A stretch of DNA of 45,646 nt from NCBI RefSeq assembly GCF_013184745.1, contig NZ_JAATVU010000048.1, positions 1 to 45,646 of the forward strand, in the 5' to 3' direction. The notes beneath the pieces are model-generated. The model made no database searches. It had not been told where the DNA came from and was given only the letters and a program-made list of their open reading frames with translations. The translations under genes and the position numbers were made by a program. Source of the DNA: Mangrovicoccus sp. HB161399 (GTDB lineage: Bacteria; Pseudomonadota; Alphaproteobacteria; Rhodobacterales; Rhodobacteraceae). Shown in pieces: positions 7,440 to 20,545 of this stretch. Each line of letters starts with the position of its first letter. Position 1 is the first letter of the stretch.

Positions 7440-8476
7440 GCAGGCGCCTCCGCTGCGGCCGGGCCGGTGGAGGCACCGATCACCAGCTCGGGTTGCAGGA
7501 CCAGCCCGCGCGGCGGCCGGTCGGGATTCTCGATCTGGTCGATCACGATGTCGGCCAGCAGCTGTCCGGCCTCGCGCACCGGCGACCGGGTTGCCGTCAG
7601 CCGCGGCGGAAGGCCGTTCGGCACGAAGGACAGCACGTCGTCATGGGTGACGATGGAGACATCCGCGGGCACGGACAGCCCGGCCTCCAGAACGGCGCGG
7701 TGGACGCCGATCGCGACCAGCATGGAGCCGGTCAGGAAGGCGGTCGGCCGGGCAGGCTGGGCGCAGAGCCGCCGCGCCGCACGGTAGCCGTATTCCTCCG
7801 TCATCTCGTCGTTGAGCATCCACAGCCGGTTCGGAACCAGCCCGTGCTCCTCCATCACCGACAGGAATCCCGCCTCGCGCAGGCGGGCGAAGTTGAGCCC
7901 GGCGGGCCCGTTGAGGAAGGCGATGCGGGCATGGCCCAGCTTCGCGAGATGGCGGGTGGCCTGCTCCAGCGCGGCGCGGTTGTCCATCTCGACATAGTTG
8001 TAGCCGTCGCGGCGGCTGCCGAGCAGCCCGTGCACGCCGTAGACGAGGTCCAGCTCCGCCAGGGCGCGGGCGCGTTCGTCGTCCTCGCGCGGCGAATGCA
8101 GCACCACCGCGTCGACCATGCGCTGGCGGGTCAGCCAGCGGTAGTGCTCCGCCTCGTGTCCCGGCTCGGCGAAGGACAGGTGCACGCCGTAGCCGCGGCG
8201 GGTGTAGACCGCGCCTGCGCCCGCGAGGAAATCCGCGAAGATCGGGTTCACCATGTCGGAATGGCCCGAGATCGGCAGGACATGGCCCACCGCCATGGCG
8301 CGGCCGGTCGCAAGGCTGCGGGCGCGGGGATTCGGCATGTAGGCATGGCGCTGCGCAGCCTCGATGACACGGTTGCGCGTTGCCTCGCTGACCTCCGGAT
8401 AGCCGTTCAGGGCCCGGCTGACCGTCGTCTGCGACAGCCCCAGGAGCAGCGACAGCTGCTTGAGGGATATGCTCAT
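7436..8476 (-). CDS. aglR: LacI-family regulator of glucoside genes (AglR-like)
   Basis: A 346-residue protein with an N-terminal LacI helix-turn-helix (ISLKQLSLLLGLSQTTVSRA, about 3-22) and hinge, followed by a periplasmic-binding-protein-like effector domain. It begins the leftward operon with the beta-glucosidase and glucokinase and faces the divergent aglEFGAK operon, so it probably represses both until an alpha-glucoside or its product binds. GGGAGGAGAG precedes ATG 8476. Inverted-repeat sequence at 8622-8646 in the intergenic region is a candidate operator. The symbol follows position and family, as in Sinorhizobium agl loci. Confidence 0.85.
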   Translation of the reverse strand: MSISLKQLSLLLGLSQTTVSRALNGYPEVSEATRNRVIEAAQRHAYMPNPRARSLATGRAMAVGHVLPISGHSDMVNPIFADFLAGAGAVYTRRGYGVHLSFAEPGHEAEHYRWLTRQRMVDAVVLHSPREDDERARALAELDLVYGVHGLLGSRRDGYNYVEMDNRAALEQATRHLAKLGHARIAFLNGPAGLNFARLREAGFLSVMEEHGLVPNRLWMLNDEMTEEYGYRAARRLCAQPARPTAFLTGSMLVAIGVHRAVLEAGLSVPADVSIVTHDDVLSFVPNGLPPRLTATRSPVREAGQLLADIVIDQIENPDRPPRGLVLQPELVIGASTGPAAAEAPA

Positions 8477-8584
8477 GTCCGCGTCTCTCCTCCCAAAGAG
8501 CGCAAGTCCCGGCCCGGCGGCTCCACCTCTCCGAGTCCATTTCTTCGGAAGGTAAAAAAAATGCCCGCATCCCGCAAGCGCGGT

Positions 8585-8646
8585 TTGACATGCCGGGCGA
8601 CTCGTCTAAGTGTTGCATCAGCCAAGGCGTTTTGAAAAGCCTTTGG
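8585..8646 (+). promoter_or_regulatory. Candidate agl promoter and LacI-type operator
   Basis: In the 235-bp gap between divergent aglR and aglE, TTGACA (8585-8590) is followed after 16 nt by TAAGTG (8607-8612), a plausible sigma-70 promoter reading right. Just downstream is an imperfect inverted repeat, CCAAGGC (8622-8628) and GCCTTTGG (8639-8646), around GTTTTGAAAA. Its place over the expected transcript start would suit repression by the adjacent LacI regulator. The -10 match is weak and the operator is not a textbook LacI palindrome. Confidence 0.4.
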
Positions 8647-8711
8647 AAAATCGCGGCGCGGGGAGCGGAGAGGATCGCAGCTGCGGAAAACCGACTTGGG
8701 AGGGTCGCCAT

Positions 8712-10061
8712 ATGACACGCTTTCTCGGCAGCAGCGCGCTTGCGCTGGTGTGCCTGACGTCCTTTGCCAATGCGCAGGATCTCGTCTTCCCGCCGGGCGA
8801 AGGCGCGTTTCACTGGGATGCCTACGAAGACCTGAAATCCACCGATCTGAGCGGGCAGGTGATCACCGTCGCCGGGCCCTGGCTGTCGCAGGAACGGGAC
8901 TATTTCGAATCCGTCGTGGCGTATTTCGAGGCGGCCACCGGCGCGGATGTCCAGTACAACGGCTCCGACAGCTTCGAGCAGCAGATCGTCATCGACACCG
9001 CCGCGGGCTCGCCGCCCGACATCGCCATCTTCCCGCAGCCGGGCCTGGCCGCGGATCTGGCCGCCAAGGGCTTCCTCGTGCCGCTGCCGCAGGAGACAGC
9101 CGACTGGGTGGCCGGCAACTATGCCGCCGGGCAGAGCTGGGTCGATCTCGCGACCTTCCCCGGCAAGGACGGCACCGAGTCGCTCTACGGCATCTTCTAC
9201 CGCGTCGACCTGAAGTCGCTGGTCTGGTACGTGCCCGAGAATTTCGAGGATCTGGGCCTGGAGATCCCCGAGACCATGGAAGACCTCAAGGCAATGACCC
9301 AGGAGATCGTCGACGAGGGCGAAACGCCCTGGTGCATCGGGCTCGGCTCGGGCGGCGCGACCGGCTGGCCCGCGACCGACTGGGTCGAGGACCTCATGCT
9401 GCGGATGTACCCGCCGGAGGTCTACGACGAATGGGTCACCAACGAGATGAAGTTCGACGATCCGCGCGTCATCGACGTGATCGACGAATTCGGCTGGTTC
9501 GCGCGCAACGACGATTTCGTCGCTGGGGGCACCGGCGCGGTGGCCTCGACCGATTTCCGCGACAGCCCCAAGGGTCTCTTCTCCGTGCCGCCGCAATGCT
9601 ACCTGCACCGCCAGGCGTCGTTCATCCCGTCCTTCTTCCCCGAAGGCACGGTGGTCGGCGAGGATGCCGATTTCTTTTACTTCCCGTCCTACGCCGACAA
9701 GGATCTGGGCAACCCGGTGCTCGGCGCGGGCACGCTGGTCTCGATGACCAAGGACACCCCCGGCGCTCGCGCCTTCGTCGAGTTCATCCAGAATCCGATC
9801 TCGCATGAAATCTGGATGGCGCAGCGCGCCTTCATCTCGGCGCATCTGGGCACGAATTCCGATCTCTACGGCGATCCGACGATGAAGAAGATGGCCGAGA
9901 TCCTGCGCGGCGCGGACACGTTCCGCTTCGACGGGTCGGACATCATGCCCGCCGCGATCGGCGCCGGCGTGTTCTGGACCGGCATGGTCGACTATGTCGG
10001 CGGCGCCTCCGCCGGGGACGTCGCCTCGTCGATCCAGGCCACCTGGGACGGCATCAAGTAA
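8712..10061 (+). CDS. aglE: Alpha-glucoside ABC transporter, periplasmic binding protein
   Basis: A 449-residue extracellular solute-binding protein of the MalE/AglE type. A signal peptide is obvious (MTRFLGSSALALVCLTSFANA, cut before QDLVF). I chose ATG 8712 because GGGAGG lies about 7 nt upstream and the signal peptide starts there; a longer frame upstream lacks both. It would capture alpha-glucosides such as sucrose, maltose or trehalose in the periplasm and deliver them to AglF/AglG. It is first in the aglEFGAK operon and is followed by a 62-nt gap before aglF. Confidence 0.93.
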   Translation: MTRFLGSSALALVCLTSFANAQDLVFPPGEGAFHWDAYEDLKSTDLSGQVITVAGPWLSQERDYFESVVAYFEAATGADVQYNGSDSFEQQIVIDTAAGSPPDIAIFPQPGLAADLAAKGFLVPLPQETADWVAGNYAAGQSWVDLATFPGKDGTESLYGIFYRVDLKSLVWYVPENFEDLGLEIPETMEDLKAMTQEIVDEGETPWCIGLGSGGATGWPATDWVEDLMLRMYPPEVYDEWVTNEMKFDDPRVIDVIDEFGWFARNDDFVAGGTGAVASTDFRDSPKGLFSVPPQCYLHRQASFIPSFFPEGTVVGEDADFFYFPSYADKDLGNPVLGAGTLVSMTKDTPGARAFVEFIQNPISHEIWMAQRAFISAHLGTNSDLYGDPTMKKMAEILRGADTFRFDGSDIMPAAIGAGVFWTGMVDYVGGASAGDVASSIQATWDGIK

Positions 10062-10123
10062 TCCAGTCCCGGCTCCGGAGATGATCCGGGGCCGCCCCCT
10101 GCCACCGGAGCGGAGCGCCTGCC

Positions 10124-11116
10124 ATGGGCCAGATCCTGTATGCCGCCGCGACCATCGTCGTTGGCGTGTTCCTGTGCGTCGCCTATTTCTGGGGCTCGAA
10201 CGCGGTGCTCGACCGCATCTTCCCGATGAAGGGGCCGCAGGCCGCGGCGAATGTCCGGAAGGCCAACGCGATCCGGCCCTGGCTCTTCCTCGGTCCCTCG
10301 ATCCTCGTGCTTGCGCTCTACCTGGTCTACCCGGTCTTCAACTCGATCTGGCTGTCGCTCCACGGCAGCGGCGGGCAGGAATTCGTCGGGCTCGACAACT
10401 ATGTCTGGCTCTTCGGCGACGCGAAATTCCTCGAAAGCGTGCGCAACAACCTGCTCTGGCTGGTATTCGTGCCGTCGATGGCGACCTTCTTCGGGCTGGT
10501 GGCCGCCGCGCTGACCGACCGGATCAAATGGGGCAACTTCGCGAAGTCGCTGATCTTCATGCCCATGGCGATCAGCTTCGTCGGCGCCGCCGTGATCTGG
10601 AAATTCGTCTATGACTACCGCGGCGCGGACCAGGAGCAGATCGGCCTGCTGAACGCCATCGTCGTCGGGCTTGGCGGCGATCCGGTGGCCTGGATCACCG
10701 TGCCCTTCTGGAACAACTTCTTCCTGATGGTCATCCTCGTCTGGATCCAGACCGGCTTTGCCATGGTGATCCTCTCGGCGGCCCTGCGCGGCATCCCCGA
10801 GGAGACGATCGAGGCGGCGATCCTCGACGGCGCCTCGCCGCTGCAGATCTTCTGGCGCATCAAGATCCCGCAGATCTGGGGCACGATCGCGGTGGTCTGG
10901 ACCACGATCACCATCCTCGTGCTGAAGATCTTCGACATCGTCTTCGCCATGACCAACGGCCAGTGGGGCAGCCAGGTGCTGGCCAACATGATGTATGACT
11001 GGTCCTTCCGCGCGGGCGATTTCGGCCGCGGCTCGGCCATCGCCGTGATCCTGATGCTGGCCGTCACGCCGATCATGGTCTGGAACATCCGAAACGCGCG
11101 CAAGGAGGGCAACTGA
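10124..11116 (+). CDS. aglF: Alpha-glucoside ABC transporter permease AglF
   Basis: A 330-residue inner-membrane permease of the MalF class with several hydrophobic segments (the first at about 5-25, the second at about 50-72). The cytoplasmic EAA loop that contacts the ATPase reads ETIEAAILDGASPLQIFWRI. It pairs with AglG to form the membrane channel. The stop overlaps the aglG start by one base (TGATG), indicating coupled translation. Order and length match agl operons of alphaproteobacteria. Confidence 0.93.
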   Translation: MGQILYAAATIVVGVFLCVAYFWGSNAVLDRIFPMKGPQAAANVRKANAIRPWLFLGPSILVLALYLVYPVFNSIWLSLHGSGGQEFVGLDNYVWLFGDAKFLESVRNNLLWLVFVPSMATFFGLVAAALTDRIKWGNFAKSLIFMPMAISFVGAAVIWKFVYDYRGADQEQIGLLNAIVVGLGGDPVAWITVPFWNNFFLMVILVWIQTGFAMVILSAALRGIPEETIEAAILDGASPLQIFWRIKIPQIWGTIAVVWTTITILVLKIFDIVFAMTNGQWGSQVLANMMYDWSFRAGDFGRGSAIAVILMLAVTPIMVWNIRNARKEGN

Positions 11117-12246
11117 TGGAAGGCCATGCCGGGCAGAAGGCCTCGCTCACCTGGGCCGTGCACATCGCCGTCGCCGTTCTGGTGGTCCTCTGGACCGTGC
11201 CGACCTTCGGCCTGCTGGTCTCGTCGTTCCGCGACAAGGACCAGCTGGCCGTCTCCGGCTGGTGGACCGCGCTCAGCGCCTCCGAACAGACCGTCGCCGC
11301 CCGCACCGACAGCCCCGACGCGCAGGCGCAGGAGGGCGGCCTCTGGGTGATCCGCGGCAATGTCTTCGAAAGCGGCAAGGGCAAGGTCGCCTCCTGGGGC
11401 ACGTCCTCGCGCGAGCCCGCCGCCTACGGGCCGGGCGACACCGCCGATCTGGGCGACGGCGAAACCCTGGCCGTCGAGGAGGACGGCAGCTACCTGCTGA
11501 GCGCGCAGTCCGAGATGTCCGGCAGCCGCGGCCAGCGGATCTACGTCCAGTCGCTGGTGCCGCCGCGCTTCACCACCGAGAACTACGGCACCGTGATCGG
11601 CGCCGAGGGCATCGGCCGCGCCTTCCTGAACACCTTCACCGTCACCATTCCGGCGACCGTGATCCCGATCCTCGTGGCCGCCTTCGCCGCCTATGCGCTG
11701 GCCTGGATGCGCTTCCCCGGACGGGCGCTGCTGATTGCCTGCGTGGTCGGGCTGCTGGTGGTGCCGCTTCAACTTTCCTTGATCCCGCTGCTGCGCTTCC
11801 ACAACGCGATCGGCCTGGGAAAGGGCTATTTCGGCATCTGGCTGGCCCATACCGGCTTCGGCCTGCCGCTGGCGATCTACCTGCTGCGGAACTACATGGT
11901 CGGCTTGCCCAAGGACATCATCGAGGGGGCGCGGGTGGACGGCGCCACCGACTTCCAGATCTTCCGCAAGATCGTGCTTCCATTGAGTTTTCCGGCGCTG
12001 GCGAGCTTCGCGATCTTCCAGTTCCTCTGGACCTGGAACGACCTTCTCGTTGCCAAGGTCTTCCTCGGAACCTCCGACAGCCAGCTGGTCATGACCGGCC
12101 GGATCGTCGAGCTGCTGGGGTCGCGCGGCGGGAACTGGGAAATCCTGACAGCCGCGGCATTCCTGTCGATTGCGGTTCCATTGGTGGTCTTCTTCGCCAT
12201 GCAGAAATATCTCGTCCGTGGGCTGCTTGCCGGCTCGGTGAAGTAA
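11116..12246 (+). CDS. aglG: Alpha-glucoside ABC transporter permease AglG
   Basis: A 376-residue MalG-class permease. TM1 is about 15-35. Then comes a long hydrophilic stretch (about 40-165), predicted periplasmic, before the remaining membrane segments; this makes the protein longer than MalG (296 residues in E. coli). The EAA loop reads IIEGARVDGATDFQIFRKI. It forms the channel with AglF, driven by AglK. The extra periplasmic domain appears to be a feature of AglG proteins rather than damage to this gene. Confidence 0.93.
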   Translation: MEGHAGQKASLTWAVHIAVAVLVVLWTVPTFGLLVSSFRDKDQLAVSGWWTALSASEQTVAARTDSPDAQAQEGGLWVIRGNVFESGKGKVASWGTSSREPAAYGPGDTADLGDGETLAVEEDGSYLLSAQSEMSGSRGQRIYVQSLVPPRFTTENYGTVIGAEGIGRAFLNTFTVTIPATVIPILVAAFAAYALAWMRFPGRALLIACVVGLLVVPLQLSLIPLLRFHNAIGLGKGYFGIWLAHTGFGLPLAIYLLRNYMVGLPKDIIEGARVDGATDFQIFRKIVLPLSFPALASFAIFQFLWTWNDLLVAKVFLGTSDSQLVMTGRIVELLGSRGGNWEILTAAAFLSIAVPLVVFFAMQKYLVRGLLAGSVK

Positions 12247-12264
12247 CGAAGACAGGAGACCACA

Positions 12265-13914
<1,650 letters not shown>

Positions 13915-13937
13915 GCAGCGAGAGGGAGGAGACGTCG

Positions 13938-16624
<2,687 letters not shown>

Positions 16625-16650
16625 TCCGTCCGTCCGGATTCCACCGATTC

Positions 16651-16685
16651 AAGCGCGCGCTTATGGAAAATAAGCGCGCGCTTAT
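16651..16685. terminator. Bidirectional terminator between guaB and the LysR gene
   Basis: A perfect 14-bp inverted repeat (AAGCGCGCGCTTAT at 16651-16664 and its complement at 16670-16683) surrounds a GGAAA loop. The same 14-mer also occurs as a direct copy at 16672-16685, since each arm is itself nearly palindromic. It lies between convergent genes, and the LysR gene's stop codon is inside the right arm. It probably ends both transcripts. Confidence 0.75.
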
Positions 16686-17665
16686 GCTTTGGGACGGTTG
16701 CCGGGCAGGTTGGAGATCTTGCGCCCGATCAGCGCGAAGACCCGCTCCGCCGCCGCCGACAGGTCGCGGTCCCGCCGCCGGATCAGCGAATAGGGCGCGA
16801 CCGACATGTCCGAGTCGATGTCGAGAATGGCGATGTTGCCGCCCAGCGACTGGCTTTCCGCGAAGAACCGCGCCACCGCGCGGGCGACCGGCGCGATGGC
16901 GTTGGTTTCCGAGATCAGCGCCAGCGTGAGCAGCAGGGAGGCCGTGCCGAGGATCCGGTCGGGCAGGGACAGCCCGCGTTCCAGCAGGTACTGCTCCACC
17001 GTCTGGCGCTGCATGCCGCCGGGCGGCTGCATCACCCAGTCGAAGGCCAGGCAATCCTCCAGCGTCGCGGGCCCGGAGCGGGTCAGCGGGTGGTGGCGCC
17101 GCACGATCAGCGCGACTGGCTCGGGGCCGATCAGCTGCATCTCCACCAACCGGCTGTCGATGTTCTCGTGCAGCCGCCCGATGTAGAAATCTAGCCCGCG
17201 CACCGACAGCCCCTCGGCCAGCTTGTCCGAGGTGTCGACCTGCACCGAGATGCGGATCTCGGGGAAGGTGACGCGCAGCTCCCGGATGGCCGGCAGCACC
17301 AGTTCCAGCGCCGGACCGGTCACCGCGCCGATGCGCACCTCGCCCTGCGCGCCGCGGGCCAGATCCTGCATCTCGACATGGGCGTCGTCGAGCTGGCTCA
17401 GCACGGCTCGGGCGCGCCCGGCCAGCCGCTCCCCGGCCTCGGTCAGCGTCACGCCGCGGGCATGGCGGTCATAGAGCCGTGCCTCCGAGAGGCGCTCCAG
17501 CTCGGCCATCAGCCGCGAGGCGGCGGGCTGGGTGATCGCCAGCTGAGAGGCCGCGGCAGAGACCTGGCCGGTCTCCTTCAGCGCCACCAGCAGCCGCAGC
17601 TGAGAGAAGCGCAGGCCGCGCCGGATGAAATCGTCCCGCGTTCCGGTGCGTTCGCCCTGATCCAT
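16682..17665 (-). CDS. LysR-family regulator divergent from chvE (GbpR-like)
   Basis: A 327-residue LysR-type transcription factor. The winged HTH is about 16-75 (FSQLRLLVALKETGQVSAAA and TQPAASRLMAELERL), followed by the substrate-binding domain. It is transcribed away from chvE across a 174-bp gap, the arrangement of gbpR and chvE in Agrobacterium and Azospirillum, where GbpR controls the sugar-binding protein in response to arabinose, galactose or fucose. Regulation of the arabinose cassette is therefore likely, though inferred from position. The stop codon is within the shared terminator. Confidence 0.88.
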   Translation of the reverse strand: MDQGERTGTRDDFIRRGLRFSQLRLLVALKETGQVSAAASQLAITQPAASRLMAELERLSEARLYDRHARGVTLTEAGERLAGRARAVLSQLDDAHVEMQDLARGAQGEVRIGAVTGPALELVLPAIRELRVTFPEIRISVQVDTSDKLAEGLSVRGLDFYIGRLHENIDSRLVEMQLIGPEPVALIVRRHHPLTRSGPATLEDCLAFDWVMQPPGGMQRQTVEQYLLERGLSLPDRILGTASLLLTLALISETNAIAPVARAVARFFAESQSLGGNIAILDIDSDMSVAPYSLIRRRDRDLSAAAERVFALIGRKISNLPGNRPKA

Positions 17666-17670
17666 TGCGA

Positions 17671-17737
17671 TATATCCCTTCCGGTATATCCGTGGGCCGA
17701 TTTCTGATTTGAATGTGATGTCAACGCAACCTTAAAC
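17671..17737 (+). promoter_or_regulatory. Candidate regulator site and promoter for chvE operon
   Basis: The gap between the LysR gene and chvE holds two copies of TATATCC (17671-17677 and 17685-17691), 14 bp apart, in a locally AT-rich patch next to the LysR start. Downstream, TTGAAT (17709-17714) and TTAAAC (17732-17737) are spaced by 17 nt, a weak sigma-70 match. A LysR-type site and a chvE promoter are expected here; these are the best candidates by eye. Confidence 0.3.
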
Positions 17738-17839
17738 AATGCGGGCCGGATGCATCAGGAGTGCCGTCCGGCGGGACAGAGACGCCCGCACGACCCCGGG
17801 AGGAACACGACGGGTCGGGCCGGGCATAGGGAGACACAG

Positions 17840-18907
17840 ATGAAATCATTCACCCGTGCGCTGGCTTCCAGCGCGCTCGCCCTGCTTGTCGCCGGCACCG
17901 CGATGGCAGCAGACAAAGGCTATGTCGGCATCGCCATGCCGACGAAATCCTCGGCGCGCTGGATCTCCGACGGCCAGAGCATGGTCGAGCAGTTCGAGGC
18001 GGCCGGCTACAAGACCGACCTGCAATATGCCGAGGACGATATTCCCAACCAGCTGGCGCAGATCGAGAACATGATCACCAAGGGCGTCGACGTTCTGGTG
18101 ATCGCGGCGATCGACGGCACCACCCTGTCGAATGCGCTGGCCAATGCCGCGGCGTCCGACATCCAGGTCGTCGCCTATGACCGCCTGATCCGCGATTCCG
18201 GCGATGTCGACTACTACGCGACCTTCGACAACTTCCAGGTCGGCGTGCAGCAGGCGACGACGATGGTCGACGGCATGAAGGAACGCTTCCCCGACACCCA
18301 TCCGTGGAATGTCGAGCTGTTCGGCGGCTCGCCGGACGACAACAACGCCTACTTCTTCTACAACGGCGCCATGTCGGTCATCCAGCCGCTGATCGACTCG
18401 GGCGACATCGTGATCCCGTCGGGCCAGATGGGCATGGACACCGTCGGCACGCTGCGCTGGGACGGCTCGGTCGCCCAGGCGCGCATGGACAACCTGCTGA
18501 GCGCCAACTACACCGACGCGCGCGTCAACGGCGTGCTTAGCCCCTATGACGGGCTCTCGATCGGCATCATCTCCTCGCTTTCTGGCGTCGGCTACGGCAC
18601 CGGCGACGACATGCCGATGCCGATCGTCACCGGCCAGGATGCGGAAATCCCGTCGATCAAGGCGATCCTGCGCGGCGACCAGTATTCCACCATCTTCAAG
18701 GACACCCGCGAGCTTGCGCGCGTGACCGTGGGCATGGTCGATGCGCTGCTGGGCGGCGGCGAGCCCGAGATCAACGACACCACCACCTACGACAACGGCG
18801 TCAAGGTCGTGCCCTCCTACCTGCTCTCGCCGGTCCCCGTGACCGCGGAGAACTGGGAAGAGGTCGTGATCGGCTCCGGCTACTACACCCGCGACCAGGT
18901 CGAGTGA
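17840..18907 (+). CDS. chvE: Sugar-binding periplasmic protein ChvE
   Basis: A 355-residue periplasmic binding protein of the ribose/galactose/ChvE class. A signal peptide is clear (1-23, ending AGTAMA before [12 protein letters not shown]). I used ATG 17840 because the signal peptide begins there with GGGAGA upstream; an earlier in-frame start gives an unlikely leader. ChvE proteins bind L-arabinose, D-galactose, D-xylose, D-glucose and D-fucose. It leads the chvE-gguAB-gguC-catabolic operon, and paired palindromes between it and gguA may allow it to be made in excess. Confidence 0.93.
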   Translation: MKSFTRALASSALALLVAGTAMAADKGYVGIAMPTKSSARWISDGQSMVEQFEAAGYKTDLQYAEDDIPNQLAQIENMITKGVDVLVIAAIDGTTLSNALANAAASDIQVVAYDRLIRDSGDVDYYATFDNFQVGVQQATTMVDGMKERFPDTHPWNVELFGGSPDDNNAYFFYNGAMSVIQPLIDSGDIVIPSGQMGMDTVGTLRWDGSVAQARMDNLLSANYTDARVNGVLSPYDGLSIGIISSLSGVGYGTGDDMPMPIVTGQDAEIPSIKAILRGDQYSTIFKDTRELARVTVGMVDALLGGGEPEINDTTTYDNGVKVVPSYLLSPVPVTAENWEEVVIGSGYYTRDQVE

Positions 18908-18917
18908 CCCGCGCCCC

Positions 18918-18980
18918 GGCGCCGGATCCTCCACATCCCGTCGGCGCCGGACCTTCCCTGCAGGGCCTGTCCCTGCAGGG
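18918..18980 (+). repeat. Two pairs of palindromes between chvE and gguA (mRNA hairpins)
   Basis: The 99-nt gap holds CGGCGCCGGA twice (18918-18927 and 18942-18951), then CCCTGCAGGG twice (18956-18965 and 18971-18980). Each 10-mer of the second pair is its own reverse complement, so the two copies can form a 10-11 bp hairpin with a CCTGT loop. Such a structure after a binding-protein gene usually stabilises the upstream message or partly attenuates transcription. Confidence 0.6.
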
Positions 18981-19006
18981 ACCTTTCCCGGAAACAGGGG
19001 ACAATC

Positions 19007-20545
19007 ATGGCCAACATTCTGGAAATGCGCGGGATCACCAAGGAATTCCCGGGCGTGAAGGCGCTCGACCAGGTGACCTTCGAAGTCGAGGAGGGCGAGA
19101 TCCACGCGCTCTGCGGCGAGAACGGCGCCGGCAAGTCGACGCTGATGAAGGTGCTTTCGGGCGTCTATCCGCACGGCTCCTACTCCGGCGACATCGTCTA
19201 TGACGGCAAGGTGCAGAGCTTCGGGTCGATCCGCGACAGCGAAGAGATCGGCATCATCATCATCCACCAGGAGCTGGCGCTGATCCCGCTGCTGTCGATC
19301 GCGGAAAACATCTTCCTCGGCAACGAGCGCGCCACCAGGGGCATCATCGACTGGCACGAGACCAACCGGCGCGCGGGCGAGCTGCTGGAGCGCGTGGGCC
19401 TCGGCCGCGAGCATCCCGAGACGCTGGTCGACGACCTCGGCCTGGGCAAGCAGCAGCTGGTGGAGATTGCCAAGGCGCTGTCGAAGAACGTGCGCCTGCT
19501 GATCCTCGACGAGCCGACCTCCTCGCTCAACGAGCAGGACAGCGAGAAGCTCCTGGAGCTGATGCTGGAATTCAAGGCCAAGGGCATCACCTCGATCCTG
19601 ATCAGCCACAAGCTGAACGAGGTGTCGAAGGTCGCCGACAGCATCACCGTGCTGCGAGACGGCGCCGCCGTCGCCCGGATCGACTGCAAGGGCGGCGTCA
19701 GCGAGGACGAGATCATCCGCGACATGGTGGGCCGCTCGCTCGACGACCGCTACCCGCCGAAGACCGACCATTCGCTGGCCGAGACCGCGATGGAGGTCCG
19801 CAACTGGACCGTGCACCATCCGCTGCATGCCGACCGAAAGGTGGTCGACAATGTCAGCTTCCATGTCCGTAAGGGCGAGGTTCTGGGCATTGCCGGGCTG
19901 ATGGGGGCAGGGCGCACGGAACTGGCGATGAGCCTCTTCGGCCATAGTTGGGGCCGCGGCATCTCGGGCGAGGTCGAGATCGACGGCCGCCCGGCCGAGA
20001 TGAAGACCGTCCGCCAGGCAATCAATGCAGGGCTCGCCTATGCCACCGAGGACCGCAAGGGCTATGGCCTGGTGCTCGACGACACGATCCGCCGGAACGT
20101 GCCGCTGGCCAAGCTGGAGAAGATCTCAAACGGCCTGGTCGTCGACAGCCACCGCGAGGCGGAGGTCGCCGAGACCTACCGCAAGCGGCTGAACATCAAG
20201 TCCAGCTCGATCGAGCAGGAGACGGTGAACCTGTCGGGCGGCAACCAGCAGAAGGTCGTGCTGTCCAAGTGGCTCTTTGCCGATCCCGACGTGCTGATCC
20301 TCGACGAGCCGACCCGCGGCATCGACGTCGGCGCGAAATACGAGATCTACTGCGTGATCCGCGAACTCGCCGCGGCCGGCAAGGCCGTCATCGTCATCTC
20401 GTCGGAAATGCCCGAGCTGCTGGGCGTCACCGACCGTCTCTACGTCATGAACGAAGGCCGCTTCGTGGGCGAGATGCCCACCGCCGAAGCCAGCCAGGAA
20501 CGCATCATGGCGACCATCATCAAATCCGCAGGAGATCGCACATGA
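19007..20545 (+). CDS. gguA: Sugar ABC transporter ATPase GguA (two ATPase domains)
   Basis: A 512-residue protein with two ABC domains, as in MglA/XylG/AraG. The first has Walker [11 protein letters not shown] and signature-region [16 protein letters not shown]. The second has a degenerate Walker A ([10 protein letters not shown]) but an intact signature [15 protein letters not shown] and Walker [17 protein letters not shown]. It powers uptake of ChvE-bound sugars. GGGG(A)-type ribosome site precedes ATG 19007, and its stop overlaps gguB by 4 nt. Confidence 0.94.
   Translation: MANILEMRGITKEFPGVKALDQVTFEVEEGEIHALCGENGAGKSTLMKVLSGVYPHGSYSGDIVYDGKVQSFGSIRDSEEIGIIIIHQELALIPLLSIAENIFLGNERATRGIIDWHETNRRAGELLERVGLGREHPETLVDDLGLGKQQLVEIAKALSKNVRLLILDEPTSSLNEQDSEKLLELMLEFKAKGITSILISHKLNEVSKVADSITVLRDGAAVARIDCKGGVSEDEIIRDMVGRSLDDRYPPKTDHSLAETAMEVRNWTVHHPLHADRKVVDNVSFHVRKGEVLGIAGLMGAGRTELAMSLFGHSWGRGISGEVEIDGRPAEMKTVRQAINAGLAYATEDRKGYGLVLDDTIRRNVPLAKLEKISNGLVVDSHREAEVAETYRKRLNIKSSSIEQETVNLSGGNQQKVVLSKWLFADPDVLILDEPTRGIDVGAKYEIYCVIRELAAAGKAVIVISSEMPELLGVTDRLYVMNEGRFVGEMPTAEASQERIMATIIKSAGDRT

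Noticed and set aside
17846-19945. A 699-codon antisense frame across chvE and gguA
   Set aside because: Composition is His/Asp/Arg/Leu-rich as expected from the reverse of GC-biased codons, and the sense genes are certain.
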